Source: Acholeplasmataceae bacterium
GTDB taxonomy: Bacteria > Bacillota_I > Bacilli_A > Acholeplasmatales > Acholeplasmataceae
Direction: 5' to 3'
Length of the DNA: 64,000 bases
Assembly: GCA_021108415.1 (NCBI GenBank)
Contig: JAIOQX010000006.1
Location: 124,001 to 188,000 of the forward strand
Shown: positions 1-8,530 of the stretch, one piece after another
How positions within the stretch are numbered: the first letter of the stretch is position 1
How the letters are laid out: each line of letters opens with the position of its first letter
Program-made: the position numbers and the translations under genes
The notes under the pieces: model-generated
What the model was told of the DNA's origin: nothing
Database searches by the model: none
The model's input: the letters and a program-made list of their open reading frames with translations, nothing else

Positions 1-865
1 ATCCAATCTCTTTTGCGATTTGATAACACATCACTTCGAATATAAACTTCGCTTCAATATCTCCATTTTCAATACGAGTAGCAATTTCTTGTCCATCGTT
101 TGTTTGAAGATATGCGACAAGTCCACCTTGTCCATAATTTTTTCGTTTAATCTCATCTAAAGTATAATCTCCGCTAAATACCATTTTATATAATGGACCA
201 ATAGGAACAGATCCACTTCGCTCAGGTGACATTGGACCATCACCATCTAGTGCATTATTAACATCAATTACTTTTCCATGTTCATGAGCCGCAACACTAA
301 TGCCTCCACCTAAATGAGCAATAATTAAATTTAAGTCTTCATATTTTTTACCTAAATCACTTGCTCTCTTTCGAGCTACAGCTTTTTGATTTAGCGCATG
401 AAATAAACTAGATCTTTTTAATTCAGGAAAACCGGTAAAACGATAATGATCATCCATTTCATCAACAGCTACTGGGTCAACAACAAACGCAGGAATATCA
501 TAAGGTTTTCCCAGATTTCTAGCTAGTAAGCATCCTAAATTAGATGCATGCTCACCCCTCTTAAATTCCTCCATATCTTTAACCATTAAATCATTAACGC
601 TATAGGTGCCACTTTCTATAGGTTTTAACATACCACCTCTACCAACAATTGCTGAAAACCTGCTTAAATCAATATGTTCTTTTTCTAAAAAATCAATAAT
701 AATTTTTTCTCTAAACTGATATTGATCAATAATATGTTTATAAGAAAGTATTTCTTTTGTATCATGGCTAATCTTAAATTCTGATTTTAATACTTCATTT
801 TCGTATATAGCAAGTTTAGTGGATGTAGATCCAGGATTGATTGCTAAAATTAAATGTTTTTCCAT
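1..865 (-). CDS. buk: Butyrate kinase, C-terminus cut by window edge
   Basis: About 288 N-terminal codons are visible; the rest lies beyond position 1. The start LILAINPGSTSTK is the phosphate-binding loop of the acetate/butyrate kinase (ASKHA) superfamily. Later stretches such as VDPVAVDEM, HALNQKAVARK and AHLGGGISV are typical of butyrate kinase rather than acetate kinase. Butyrate kinase makes ATP and butyrate from butyryl phosphate in the cytoplasm, the last step of butyrate or branched-chain acid fermentation. Its usual partner, phosphotransbutyrylase, is not in the window and may lie beyond the left edge. The start at 865 has an AGGTGATC ribosome site that overlaps the stop of the upstream M48 protease gene, so it is probably the third gene of a tnaA-protease-buk operon. 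A branched-chain fatty acid kinase is the alternative. Confidence 0.88.
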   Translation of the reverse strand, partial: MEKHLILAINPGSTSTKLAIYENEVLKSEFKISHDTKEILSYKHIIDQYQFREKIIIDFLEKEHIDLSRFSAIVGRGGMLKPIESGTYSVNDLMVKDMEEFKRGEHASNLGCLLARNLGKPYDIPAFVVDPVAVDEMDDHYRFTGFPELKRSSLFHALNQKAVARKRASDLGKKYEDLNLIIAHLGGGISVAAHEHGKVIDVNNALDGDGPMSPERSGSVPIGPLYKMVFSGDYTLDEIKRKNYGQGGLVAYLQTNDGQEIATRIENGDIEAKFIFEVMCYQIAKEIG

Positions 866-873
866 TTGATCAC

Positions 874-2097
874 CTATTTTTCTAAAGCGCTAATTCGCTC
901 TGATATTGTGGGATGATTATAATATAGCTTAACGTATAAAGGATGTGGATTTAAATTCGAAAAGTTTTCTTTTGCAAGAACTTCAAGTGCACCAATCATA
1001 TATTCTTTTCCAACATACTTTTTAGCAAATCCATCCGCTCTATATTCTATTTTTCTTGCATGACCATTGGTCAACATATCAATAAAAATAGAGATTGGGT
1101 CGATTAAAATCATAAATAGAATAATCGCAAATCCAAAGAATACACCACTTAATCCGAAATCAATATAAACAGCTGAATATTGCATAATAAGACCAATTAA
1201 TCCAGCATATAAACCAAATGATAAAATGTTTTGCAACAGCATTTTTGTAGTATCTTTATATGTTGCATGTCCTAACTCATGAGCAAGTACAGCAAGTACC
1301 TGTTCTTCACTCATCTTATCAAGAAGAGTATCGTATAAGACAACATCTCTTGATTTACCTAGACCACTAAAAAATGCATTTAGTTTTGATGATCTTTTCG
1401 ATGCATCCATAACTGAAATGTTATCCACTTCAAATCCTAGTTCTAAAGCAAGTTTATCAATTTTCTCTTTTAATGTGCCATCTTCTAATGGTGTTAATTT
1501 GTTAAATAGTTTTACAAATACTTTTGTGCTTAATACAAACATTAAAATCATAATAATACTTAAGAAAACCCAAGCAAGCGCTACAAATAACCATACGCTA
1601 TCAAATGCTAGATATAGACCTTGCAATCCTGCTAATAACCCTGAAAATAGTGCACCCATTAAAAAGAAGTTTTTGATATGATCAATAACAAATATTTTTT
1701 TAGTCGTTTTATTGAATCCATATTTTTCTTCTATCTTAAATGTATGTAAATAATCAAAAGGAATACTTATTATCGAATGTATTATATAGTATATGCCCAT
1801 GAAAATCCATGTTTGAAAAATTTCAGAACTTGATATATCTATCGCAATACTTTCAAAAATGCCAAACACTTTAAATACTAACAATCCTAAAATAAGCACT
1901 GTAAATACTGACTTTTGGACAATACCAAATCTTAAGTGTTCACTATGATAACTCGACCATTTTTTATATGCTTCTTCGTCATAGATATGCTTAACATTGT
2001 CGGGCATTTCTTTTCGAGAGTGTTTAACATTTAAAATATTTAAAGTTAAATCTAGTAGATACATGGATACAACTAAAACAATAATAACAAAATACAT
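874..2097 (-). CDS. M48 (Ste24/CAAX prenyl protease-like) membrane metalloprotease
   Basis: A 407-residue integral membrane protein with several hydrophobic segments in its N-terminal half, an M48 N-terminal domain, and a zinc site HELGH at residues 273-277 (context LAVLAHELGHATYKD). A downstream EYRAD stretch near residue 355 supplies the expected third zinc ligand. Ste24-type proteases cleave small peptides or misfolded membrane proteins. Bacteria of this kind do not usually prenylate CAAX proteins, so a quality-control role is more likely. Its ATG sits directly after the tnaA stop, and its ribosome site (AAAGGAG) lies inside the end of tnaA, so the two are translationally coupled. No functional link to tryptophanase is evident. 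Confidence 0.88.
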   Translation of the reverse strand: MYFVIIVLVVSMYLLDLTLNILNVKHSRKEMPDNVKHIYDEEAYKKWSSYHSEHLRFGIVQKSVFTVLILGLLVFKVFGIFESIAIDISSSEIFQTWIFMGIYYIIHSIISIPFDYLHTFKIEEKYGFNKTTKKIFVIDHIKNFFLMGALFSGLLAGLQGLYLAFDSVWLFVALAWVFLSIIMILMFVLSTKVFVKLFNKLTPLEDGTLKEKIDKLALELGFEVDNISVMDASKRSSKLNAFFSGLGKSRDVVLYDTLLDKMSEEQVLAVLAHELGHATYKDTTKMLLQNILSFGLYAGLIGLIMQYSAVYIDFGLSGVFFGFAIILFMILIDPISIFIDMLTNGHARKIEYRADGFAKKYVGKEYMIGALEVLAKENFSNLNPHPLYVKLYYNHPTISERISALEK

Positions 2098-3495
2098 TTA
2101 TTCATTCTCCTTTGTGTTTGGTTTAAATGTTGAAGTGAAATGTCTCAGCATAGGTGATTCATAATCAAACACATATCCCTTTAATTCACTACTTCTATTA
2201 TACACTGCAATAACAGCTTGACCAACTATTTCTAGATGGTTATAAGTATATAATCTTCTTGGGATAGTCAATCTCATAAATTCAATAGGACTTTCTAAAT
2301 TCTTATGTGTATCTGGGTCTCTACCTAGAAGTAGAGATCCTATTTCAACACCTCTAATACCAGCCTCTAAATACAATTCATTAACTACGCTTAATGCAGG
2401 GAATTGATCATAGGGGATATGTGGTGCCATTTTTCCACAGTCAACAAATACAGCATGTCCTCCAATAGGATATTGAATTGGAACACCTGCATCTTTTAAC
2501 ATATCACCTAAAAATCTAATTTGATCTATTCTATGTCTTAAATATCTCATGTCTAATGCTTCCATAAGACCTTGAGCAAGAGCTTCCATGTCTCTTCCGC
2601 TTAATCCTCCATATGTTGGAAAACCTTCGTAGGGAACGATATAGGTTTGACATTTTTTATATAATAATTCATCATCTTTAATCGCAATAATACCACCCAT
2701 ATTAACAAGTCCATCTTTTTTAGCACTCATTAAAAATATGTCTGCTAATCCGATTGTTTTTCTTGATATCTCTAAAATAGATACATCTTGATATCCTTCT
2801 TCTCTTTCTTTAATGAAAAAAGCATTTTCTGCATATCTAGCACCATCAATAAGTAGTGTAATATTATATTTTTTACTTATCTTTTGAACTGCTTGCATAT
2901 TCTCTAAACTTACAGGTTGACCACCAGCACTATTATTGGTAATAGTCATGATGATTCCACCTATGTTTTCTGATCCTTTATCCAATATGATCTCTTCTAA
3001 TTTTTTTAAATCAAAATTACCTTTGAAAGGGTGGTCATTATAGATATCAAAGCATTCATCTATCACACAATCAATTGCTCTTGCACCAGCAAGTTCAACA
3101 TGTGCTCTAGTTGTATCAAAATGGATATTTGAAATAAAATACATCCCTTTTTTTGTTACAAGTTGTGGGAATACAATCTGTTCAGCACCTCTACCTTGAT
3201 GTGCGGGTATAAAATATTTATATCCTGTTATATTTTTAACAACACCTTCTAGTTTAAAAAAACTTTTACTACCAGCATAAGCTTCATCTGCGGTCATCAT
3301 ATGACCCCATTGTTCTTGGCTCATCGCGCCAGTTCCTGAATCTGTTAATAAATCAATATAGACATCTTTGCTAGCTAGCGAAAAAGGATTATATCCTGCA
3401 TTTTTTAATAATTGAATCCGTTCTTCTTTAGTCGTTTCAAAAATGGGTTCAACCATTTTGATACGATATGGTTCAGCCGTATATTTTTTATTCAT
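2098..3495 (-). CDS. tnaA: Tryptophanase (tryptophan indole-lyase)
   Basis: A 465-residue PLP enzyme of the beta-eliminating lyase family, close to the 471 residues of E. coli TnaA. Landmarks are LLTDSGTGAMS, PAHQGRGAEQI, NSAGGQPVS and SAKKDG, with the PLP lysine near residue 260. Two positions separate it from tyrosine phenol-lyase. The motif GVEIGSLLLGRD has Ile where the phenol-lyase has its substrate Arg, and LRHFT has His where the phenol-lyase has Phe. The reaction is tryptophan to indole, pyruvate and ammonia, giving pyruvate for fermentation and indole as a possible signal. The ribosome site is GAGGTGA just before the ATG. No TnaC-like leader peptide was seen in the short upstream region, but a near-cre sequence lies there. 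Confidence 0.9.
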   Translation of the reverse strand: MNKKYTAEPYRIKMVEPIFETTKEERIQLLKNAGYNPFSLASKDVYIDLLTDSGTGAMSQEQWGHMMTADEAYAGSKSFFKLEGVVKNITGYKYFIPAHQGRGAEQIVFPQLVTKKGMYFISNIHFDTTRAHVELAGARAIDCVIDECFDIYNDHPFKGNFDLKKLEEIILDKGSENIGGIIMTITNNSAGGQPVSLENMQAVQKISKKYNITLLIDGARYAENAFFIKEREEGYQDVSILEISRKTIGLADIFLMSAKKDGLVNMGGIIAIKDDELLYKKCQTYIVPYEGFPTYGGLSGRDMEALAQGLMEALDMRYLRHRIDQIRFLGDMLKDAGVPIQYPIGGHAVFVDCGKMAPHIPYDQFPALSVVNELYLEAGIRGVEIGSLLLGRDPDTHKNLESPIEFMRLTIPRRLYTYNHLEIVGQAVIAVYNRSSELKGYVFDYESPMLRHFTSTFKPNTKENE

Positions 3496-3521
3496 ATGTC
3501 ACCTCACTATAATCTATCTCT

Positions 3522-3550
3522 ATTATACATGGATAAAGAGTTAAAATAAA
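3522..3550 (-). promoter_or_regulatory. tnaA promoter
   Basis: On the minus strand a TATAAT -10 (3522-3527) lies about 27 bases before the tnaA start. The best -35 at 17-bp spacing is TTTATT (3545-3550), a weak match. A weak -35 would fit activator dependence. Confidence 0.5.
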
Positions 3551-3558
3551 GAGAAGAA

Positions 3559-3572
3559 TAAAAACGCTTACA
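3559..3572. promoter_or_regulatory. Near-consensus cre (CcpA) site
   Basis: TAAAAACGCTTACA matches the Gram-positive cre consensus TGWAANCGNTNWCA at every fixed position except the second base. It lies just upstream of the weak -35 of tnaA and about 24 bp upstream of the -35 of the rightward gene at 3649, so it could serve either promoter. Confidence 0.4.
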
Positions 3573-3595
3573 TTATGTATTTCAAAACATATAAT

Positions 3596-3624
3596 TTGCG
3601 TGCATTAACTATAACCTGTATAAT
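3596..3624 (+). promoter_or_regulatory. Promoter of the small membrane protein gene
   Basis: TTGCGT (3596-3601), a 17-bp spacer, then TATAAT (3619-3624). An AGGAGG ribosome site and ATG follow at 3649. Confidence 0.65.
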
Positions 3625-3648
3625 TAAAATAAAATTAGGAGGTTTATA

Positions 3649-3885
3649 ATGAAAGATTTAGTGAAAACATTTGACGGGCTACCTTGGATTTTAAAAATCA
3701 TTTTAGCTTTACCAGGACTTGACGGTATTGCTTGGGGTGTTTATAGAATTGCCAAAGGCTTATCAAAAAAGGATAACACACTTGTTATTATTGGTATATT
3801 ATGGATATTCTTAGGTATTGTTCTTCTTTGGGTTATTGATCTTATAACGATTATCTTATATAAGAAACCAACATTCTTAGTATAA
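3649..3885 (+). CDS. Small two-helix membrane protein, function unknown
   Basis: A 78-residue protein with an amphipathic start (DGLPWILKIILALPGLDG), a short polar loop rich in Lys and Asn, and a long hydrophobic helix (LVIIGILWIFLGIVLLWVID). I cannot assign a function. Short proteins with this DGLPW-type start occur as uncharacterised proteins in Firmicutes, from memory. The gene stands alone, with its own promoter at 3596-3624, a strong AGGAGG ribosome site and a terminator at 3897-3930, which supports it being real. The overlapping minus-strand frame lacks comparable signals. Confidence 0.75.
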   Translation: MKDLVKTFDGLPWILKIILALPGLDGIAWGVYRIAKGLSKKDNTLVIIGILWIFLGIVLLWVIDLITIILYKKPTFLV

Positions 3886-3896
3886 AAAAGATTAAA

Positions 3897-3930
3897 AAGA
3901 AAAGCGCTAACGATAGTTAGGGCTTTTCTT
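3897..3930. terminator. Bidirectional terminator
   Basis: Arms 3897-3911 and 3916-3930 (AAGAAAAGC and GCTTTTCTT at the outside, CTAAC and GTTAG inside, one G-G mismatch) enclose a GATA loop. A/T runs flank both sides. It serves the gene at 3649 and the converging gene ending at 3941. Confidence 0.8.
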
Positions 3931-3940
3931 TTCATATACT

Positions 3941-4438
3941 CTATTTGCTTAGTTTCTTTATCTCATTTGTTTCTAATCTAAACGTATACCAATCCTTAAG
4001 ATGCTTAGCTCCAAGAGACTTATAAAATTCAATGGATTTTTGATTCCAATCTAGACACATCCAATCAATTCTTTGATACCCTTTATCAATAGCTAGATTA
4101 GCTAAAGCTTTAAACATGAGTTTTCCATATCCCTGATGTCTATATTCTAAATCAATAAAAATATCTTCTAAATATAAATTTGATCTACCTAAAAAAGTCG
4201 AGTAAGTTAGAAAACAAAGCATAAATCCTATAGGTTGATCATTTTTTTCTGCAATATAGACAAATGCTTGTTTGTCTTTAAATATTGTCTGTTCAATATC
4301 TTCTTTGGTTGCTACCACACGATCACTTAACTTCTCGTAAGCCGCAATCTTTTTAATATAGGATAAAATCAATGACGCATCATTGATTTTAGTTTCTCTT
4401 ATTTTAAATTCATCTTTTTTAAATATAATGTTTTCCAT
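3941..4438 (-). CDS. GNAT N-acetyltransferase, diamine/SSAT-like
   Basis: A 165-residue GNAT-fold protein. The acetyl-CoA loop is RHQGYGK in the stretch LEDIFIDLEYRHQGYGK, followed by the C-terminal NQKSIEFYKSLGA motif. The stretch AYEKLSDRVVATKEDIE resembles spermidine/spermine and thialysine acetyltransferases, so a small polyamine or diamine is the likely acetyl acceptor. That substrate is inference from family resemblance. The gene follows thpR by 11 bp in the same direction, so the two are likely co-transcribed. Confidence 0.8.
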   Translation of the reverse strand: MENIIFKKDEFKIRETKINDASLILSYIKKIAAYEKLSDRVVATKEDIEQTIFKDKQAFVYIAEKNDQPIGFMLCFLTYSTFLGRSNLYLEDIFIDLEYRHQGYGKLMFKALANLAIDKGYQRIDWMCLDWNQKSIEFYKSLGAKHLKDWYTFRLETNEIKKLSK

Positions 4439-4449
4439 TTGATGTCCTT

Positions 4450-4986
4450 TTATACTAATTTTATTTTAGATAATGGTGTATACGTTAGTACACCTTCTGC
4501 TCGATGACTATAATAAATTGAAATCTCTTCAACTTTAAATGTATAATTCTTAGTCTTATTCTTGTTTAACACTTTTACTTTATCCACTTTGACATGTTTA
4601 GCTAATGTTACATGAGGTACAAAGTCTGTGTGATCGATACCAAAAAATTCTCTAGATTTTTTATCAACAATCTGATAAATTTCTTTAAGATATCCCACTC
4701 CTTGGTGCGCACCAATCCATAGGGTATAATCTTCATTTTTTTCAAAGTATCCCATGTCTTTTAGATGGACATCAAATGCTTTGACTTCTTTTAGTGATTT
4801 AGCTAAAAGTTGATCTAAAGCTACAATATCAGATATTTTCATTTCGCCTATAAATTTTATAGTTAAATGATAATTTTGATTCAAGTTCTTTTTGTATGAT
4901 TTCGTATGCTTTAATATTTTGTCTGCCTCTTCTTCAAGTAAAATCCCTATTTCTTTTGGAACTTTAATGCCAACAAATATTCTCAT
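4450..4986 (-). CDS. thpR: RNA 2',3'-cyclic phosphodiesterase (LigT/ThpR)
   Basis: A 178-residue protein of the 2H phosphoesterase family. Both catalytic H-x-T motifs are present: HLT in QNYHLTIKFIGE and HVT in FVPHVTLAK. The N-terminus MRIFVGIKVPKEI is typical of ThpR. The family opens 2',3'-cyclic phosphate ends on RNA, and tRNA-fragment ligation is seen in vitro. The biological substrate is unknown here. It lies between the amino-acid importer operon and the GNAT gene. Confidence 0.88.
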   Translation of the reverse strand: MRIFVGIKVPKEIGILLEEEADKILKHTKSYKKNLNQNYHLTIKFIGEMKISDIVALDQLLAKSLKEVKAFDVHLKDMGYFEKNEDYTLWIGAHQGVGYLKEIYQIVDKKSREFFGIDHTDFVPHVTLAKHVKVDKVKVLNKNKTKNYTFKVEEISIYYSHRAEGVLTYTPLSKIKLV

Positions 4987-5038
4987 AGACTCACCACCAA
5001 TTCTATTATATCAAAAATATAATCTATATGCCTCTTCT

Positions 5039-5764
5039 CTAGATGTTGTAACTGACATTTGCGATGAAATTTTGTAATTGTTTTGTTTTAGGTTGATCTA
5101 ATATATCTACATTACCATGTTCGACAATTTTTCCATCTTCCATAAACACAACATAATCTGCAGCTTTTTTAGCAAACTCTATTTCATGTGTAACTATCAT
5201 GAAATTCGTTTTATTTACTCTTAATTTAAGAATTGTTTTTAAAACTTCATGTGACAAAATTGGATCTAGGGCACTGGTTGGTTCATCAAGAAAAACAACT
5301 TCAGGACTGATAGCAAGCGATCTAATAATAGAAGCTCTTTGTGCTTGTCCACCAGATATCTTAGCTGGAATCTTATCTTTATGCTCTATCAATTCAAATT
5401 GTTCAAGCAACTTTAACGCAACCTTATTTGCTTGATCGATATCCATGTGATGCACTTTCTCTAATACGATTGTAATATTTCTTAAGATTGTTAAATGTGG
5501 AAATAAATTATGTGCCTGAAAAACAAACCCAACGCGTTTATAGTAAGCTTTTTTGTCTTCTTGGGTAACGATATGCTGATTTAATATAATCTCTCCAGAT
5601 ATAGGATCTTCAATGCCTGCAAGTAATCTTAGTAATGTTGATTTACCTGCACCACTAGGGCCAATTAAAACAATCCCTGATTTATCTTTAACTTCTAAAT
5701 TAATATGATCTAGAATCACTTTATTCTCATACATTTGTAATACATCTATTATTTTTAAATCCAT
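5039..5764 (-). CDS. Polar amino-acid ABC importer, ATPase subunit
   Basis: A 241-residue ABC ATPase of the GlnQ type. It has Walker A GPSGAGKS, the signature SGGQAQR, Walker B VVFLDEPTSALDP and the switch histidine in IVTHEIEFA. It energises the permease encoded immediately upstream, with a 10-base overlap, and the binding protein before that. It is the only importer-type amino-acid ATPase in the window, so it could also serve the second amino-acid cassette at 32083-33521, which has none. The latter is inference. Confidence 0.92.
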   Translation of the reverse strand: MDLKIIDVLQMYENKVILDHINLEVKDKSGIVLIGPSGAGKSTLLRLLAGIEDPISGEIILNQHIVTQEDKKAYYKRVGFVFQAHNLFPHLTILRNITIVLEKVHHMDIDQANKVALKLLEQFELIEHKDKIPAKISGGQAQRASIIRSLAISPEVVFLDEPTSALDPILSHEVLKTILKLRVNKTNFMIVTHEIEFAKKAADYVVFMEDGKIVEHGNVDILDQPKTKQLQNFIANVSYNI

Positions 5765-6501
5765 GATGCCACCTTCTTTTCAAAATATTTAGCTAAGAAA
5801 ATTAAAGGTAGTGTAATGATTAAATATAAGATAAACATTACTAAATATCCTTCTACAACAGCAGCTGTTCTTGATTGAATCGTTGTAATCTGATTATATA
5901 ATTCTTGAACTCCGATAAAGTTTAGTAAACTTGATCCTTTTATAATAATCGCTAAATTAACAATAATTGGTGGAATAATCACTTTTACAAGTTGCGGTAA
6001 AATGATATATCTGTATTTCTGATAGTTTGTAAATCCTAAAACAGTCATTGCTTGATATTGTGTTTGATCGATTGACTGAATGGCTCCCATAAATGCATTT
6101 CGCATATATGGAGCCATAAATAAACTAAACGCAATCACTCCAGCTAAAAATCTATTATTGATATTTAGTGGAACTGCAATAAAATAATATGCAACAATAA
6201 CAAAGACAAGCGTTGGTGTACCAAATATGACTTCACTAAATATATTTGAAATGTATTTTAAAGCTAATTGATTAGATTTAGAAAGTAAATATAGACCAAA
6301 ACCTAAAATAAGGCTTACAAATAATACAATTAAACTGATAATAATTGTATTTATAAAGCCTTTAACTAAAATATTGGAATACCCAAAAACTGCATCTAAT
6401 CTAAAATTTGCTCTGCCAGGATAAGCATATATGATAAAGACGACTAGCGCTATATAAAATATAGCAGCTAGCCCCATATTAAATGCTTTATTCTTCTTCA
6501 T
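5755..6501 (-). CDS. Polar amino-acid ABC importer, permease subunit
   Basis: A 248-residue HisM/GlnP-type permease with about five to six hydrophobic segments. The EAA-like loop is QAMTVLGFTNYQKYRYIILPQ, broken here at the ATPase-contacting helix. A single permease gene implies a homodimer in the membrane. It overlaps the ATPase gene downstream by 10 bases and the binding-protein gene upstream by 14 bases. Confidence 0.9.
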   Translation of the reverse strand: MKKNKAFNMGLAAIFYIALVVFIIYAYPGRANFRLDAVFGYSNILVKGFINTIIISLIVLFVSLILGFGLYLLSKSNQLALKYISNIFSEVIFGTPTLVFVIVAYYFIAVPLNINNRFLAGVIAFSLFMAPYMRNAFMGAIQSIDQTQYQAMTVLGFTNYQKYRYIILPQLVKVIIPPIIVNLAIIIKGSSLLNFIGVQELYNQITTIQSRTAAVVEGYLVMFILYLIITLPLIFLAKYFEKKVASWI

Positions 6502-7309
6502 TTATAATGCCTTGTAGATAAATATCTAAAGTTTCTCCTGGGATATTTTGATCAATTACTGAATTATATAAATTTCTTAAAATATCATAAACGCCATCAG
6601 ACTCTAGCCCTGCAATAAATGCATTAGCTTGATCCACTAGATCTTGATTATCTTTTCTAAAGGCCATACCAATTGGTGATAATGCGATAGGATCCATTAA
6701 TATTTCTGTTGTGTCTGGATTAGCCAAATGCTGACCTGCAGCATTACCAACACTCATTAAAAATACATCAGATGCACCAGTTACAACTTCTAAAACTGCA
6801 GCAGTTACATCATTTGCTTCTCTAATAATAGGATTATTTGCTAGTTCTCTTGCAACATCTAATGTTGCAAATGATTTAGGTGCAACAAACTTCACACCTT
6901 CTATAGCCAATAAATCTTCTTTAGTTTCAATATTATTATCATCAAAAAAAGTTTTATTCACTAATGTTACTAATGGGAAATTAAAGTATTTGTTACTAAA
7001 GTCGACAGATAATGCTCTTTCTTCAGTAATCGTCATCGATCCGATGATGACATCAATAGTTCCAATATTTAACTCAGTAATTAAAGAACCAAAGGGTACA
7101 TCAACAATTTGTACTTCTCTTCCTAAATACTTTCCAAATTCTTCAGCTAATGTTACAGATATTCCAGTTGGATCTCCATTTTCATCTACCGTTTCATGTG
7201 GAGGATATGTTAAATCCATCCCTACTTTTAAAACATTTGAGTCCTGCTCACAACCTACAAGTAAAGCTATTGCCATGATTGTCATAAACAATACAATTAT
7301 TTTTTTCAT
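6488..7309 (-). CDS. Amino-acid ABC importer, substrate-binding lipoprotein
   Basis: SBP_bac_3 family. I chose the ATG at 7309 because the AAGG ribosome site lies about 9 bases ahead of it. The ATG three codons earlier (7318) would touch that site. The signal peptide ends in the lipobox LVGC, so the protein is lipid-anchored outside the membrane, consistent with lgt at 26692. The motif YPPHETVDENGDPTG and the later GSMTITEERA are typical of polar amino-acid binders. Specificity cannot be read from the sequence. Confidence 0.9.
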   Translation of the reverse strand: MKKIIVLFMTIMAIALLVGCEQDSNVLKVGMDLTYPPHETVDENGDPTGISVTLAEEFGKYLGREVQIVDVPFGSLITELNIGTIDVIIGSMTITEERALSVDFSNKYFNFPLVTLVNKTFFDDNNIETKEDLLAIEGVKFVAPKSFATLDVARELANNPIIREANDVTAAVLEVVTGASDVFLMSVGNAAGQHLANPDTTEILMDPIALSPIGMAFRKDNQDLVDQANAFIAGLESDGVYDILRNLYNSVIDQNIPGETLDIYLQGIINEEE

Positions 7310-7358
7310 TTTTTTCATCCTTCTTTCATATAAATATTTATACTTTTAACATACATAA

Positions 7359-7387
7359 ATTATAATTATAAAACCTCTATTTAACAA
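7359..7387 (-). promoter_or_regulatory. Promoter of the amino-acid importer operon
   Basis: Minus strand TTGTTA (7382-7387), a 17-bp spacer and TATAAT (7359-7364), about 50 bp before the binding-protein start. Confidence 0.6.
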
Positions 7388-7401
7388 GTCATTTGCTTAA
7401 C

Positions 7402-7424
7402 AAAAAGAGTGCTAAGCACTCTTT
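7402..7424 (-). terminator. Terminator of the nqr-like operon
   Basis: Arms AAAGAGTGCT (7404-7413) and AGCACTCTTT (7415-7424) form a perfect hairpin. Read on the minus strand it is followed by a T run, just after the nqrF stop. Confidence 0.85.
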
Positions 7425-7429
7425 ATTTA

Positions 7430-8512
7430 TTAACTAAAGTTATCAAATAATACATTTTCATCTTTCATATCATGAGATTTTAAAACATTAATACATGCTT
7501 TAATCATCCCTGGAGAACCACATAAATATGCTTCTGAATCACTTAAATCTTTTGTGTGTCTGTCAACTACATCTGTAATCAATCCCACATCACCAGTCCA
7601 GTTATCTTCTTCTAATGGTTCTGATAAAGCTGGAATATATTGGAAATTTGGAAATTCTTTAGACAATGCTTCAAATTCTTCAGTGTAGTATAAATCTTTC
7701 TTTGATCTTGCACCAAAGAAATATTTAACCTTTCTAGTCATTCCCTTATCTTTTAAGGCGTACAAAATAGAGCGTATAGGTGCTTTTCCTGATCCACCTG
7801 CTATACAAATCATATCCTTATTAGAATCTTCTCTTAAGAAGAAATCGCCATAAGGTCCAGTAATGATCATTTTATCTCCAACTTCCATTGCTTTATGAAC
7901 AAAGGTTGTTGCTTGACCGTTTGGAACCAATCTTATGATTAGTTCTAACATATGTTTTTCTTTAGGATCAGATGCGATTGAATAAGCTCTAATGACTTCA
8001 ATGCCAGGTACTTTTATTTGTACATATTGTCCTGGTTTAAAATCAATATGATCTGGGTCAATTAATTTAAATTTGACCAATTTAATATCATATGTTAAAT
8101 CTCTAATTTCTTCAATTCTTGTTTTATATTCTTTAGCATTAAGTAATCCTTTAGGAAGCACTATTTTCATATCTGTCTTAACTTTAACTTGACAAGATAA
8201 TCTAATTCCTTCTTTTCTTTCCTCATCACTTATAAATGGTTCTTCAGTAGGTTTTAATGTTTGATCTCCATCTACTAATCTAAATTTACAAAAACCACAT
8301 GTTGCTTTTCCACCACATGCTGATGGAATAAATATTTTTTCACTTGCTAATGTATTTAATACAGTATCATCACCCTTTACAGGAATTTGAGTCTCATCAT
8401 TAATGGTAATGACTTTCTCGCCGCCACCACCTAATAATTTTTCAACTAAAATTAGGATTAAAGAGATGACTATTAAGACACCGATTAATACAACTGGTAA
8501 TTCCCAACTCAT
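7430..8512 (-). CDS. nqrF: NqrF-like NADH dehydrogenase subunit (2Fe-2S, FAD)
   Basis: A 360-residue protein with one N-terminal membrane helix (about 5-25). A 2Fe-2S domain follows, with ligands in ACGGKATCGFC (C-x5-C-x2-C) and a fourth Cys in RLSCQV. The FAD domain has RAYSIAS and GPYGDFF. The NADH domain has CIAGGSGKAPIRS and YLCGSPGM. This is the electron-entry subunit of Na+-NQR, replacing RnfB/RnfC as input. V. cholerae NqrF is about 408 residues. It is last in the operon, 18 bp after nqrE, and ends at a strong terminator. It would oxidise NADH at the cytoplasmic face and pass electrons to the membrane flavins. Confidence 0.9.
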   Translation of the reverse strand: MSWELPVVLIGVLIVISLILILVEKLLGGGGEKVITINDETQIPVKGDDTVLNTLASEKIFIPSACGGKATCGFCKFRLVDGDQTLKPTEEPFISDEERKEGIRLSCQVKVKTDMKIVLPKGLLNAKEYKTRIEEIRDLTYDIKLVKFKLIDPDHIDFKPGQYVQIKVPGIEVIRAYSIASDPKEKHMLELIIRLVPNGQATTFVHKAMEVGDKMIITGPYGDFFLREDSNKDMICIAGGSGKAPIRSILYALKDKGMTRKVKYFFGARSKKDLYYTEEFEALSKEFPNFQYIPALSEPLEEDNWTGDVGLITDVVDRHTKDLSDSEAYLCGSPGMIKACINVLKSHDMKDENVLFDNFS

Positions 8513-8530
8513 AACGTCACGCTCCTTTTC

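Noticed and set aside
1418-1681. Open frames opposite real genes (here and at many other places, for example 3741-3935, 10045-10284 and 46923-47144)
   Set aside because: They lie antisense to well-supported genes, lack ribosome sites and show no recognisable protein features.
7404-7424. GAGTGCTTAGCACTC-like palindrome, possible CIRCE element
   Set aside because: CIRCE has the half-sites in the opposite order with a 9-bp spacer. This one is a terminator hairpin after nqrF.
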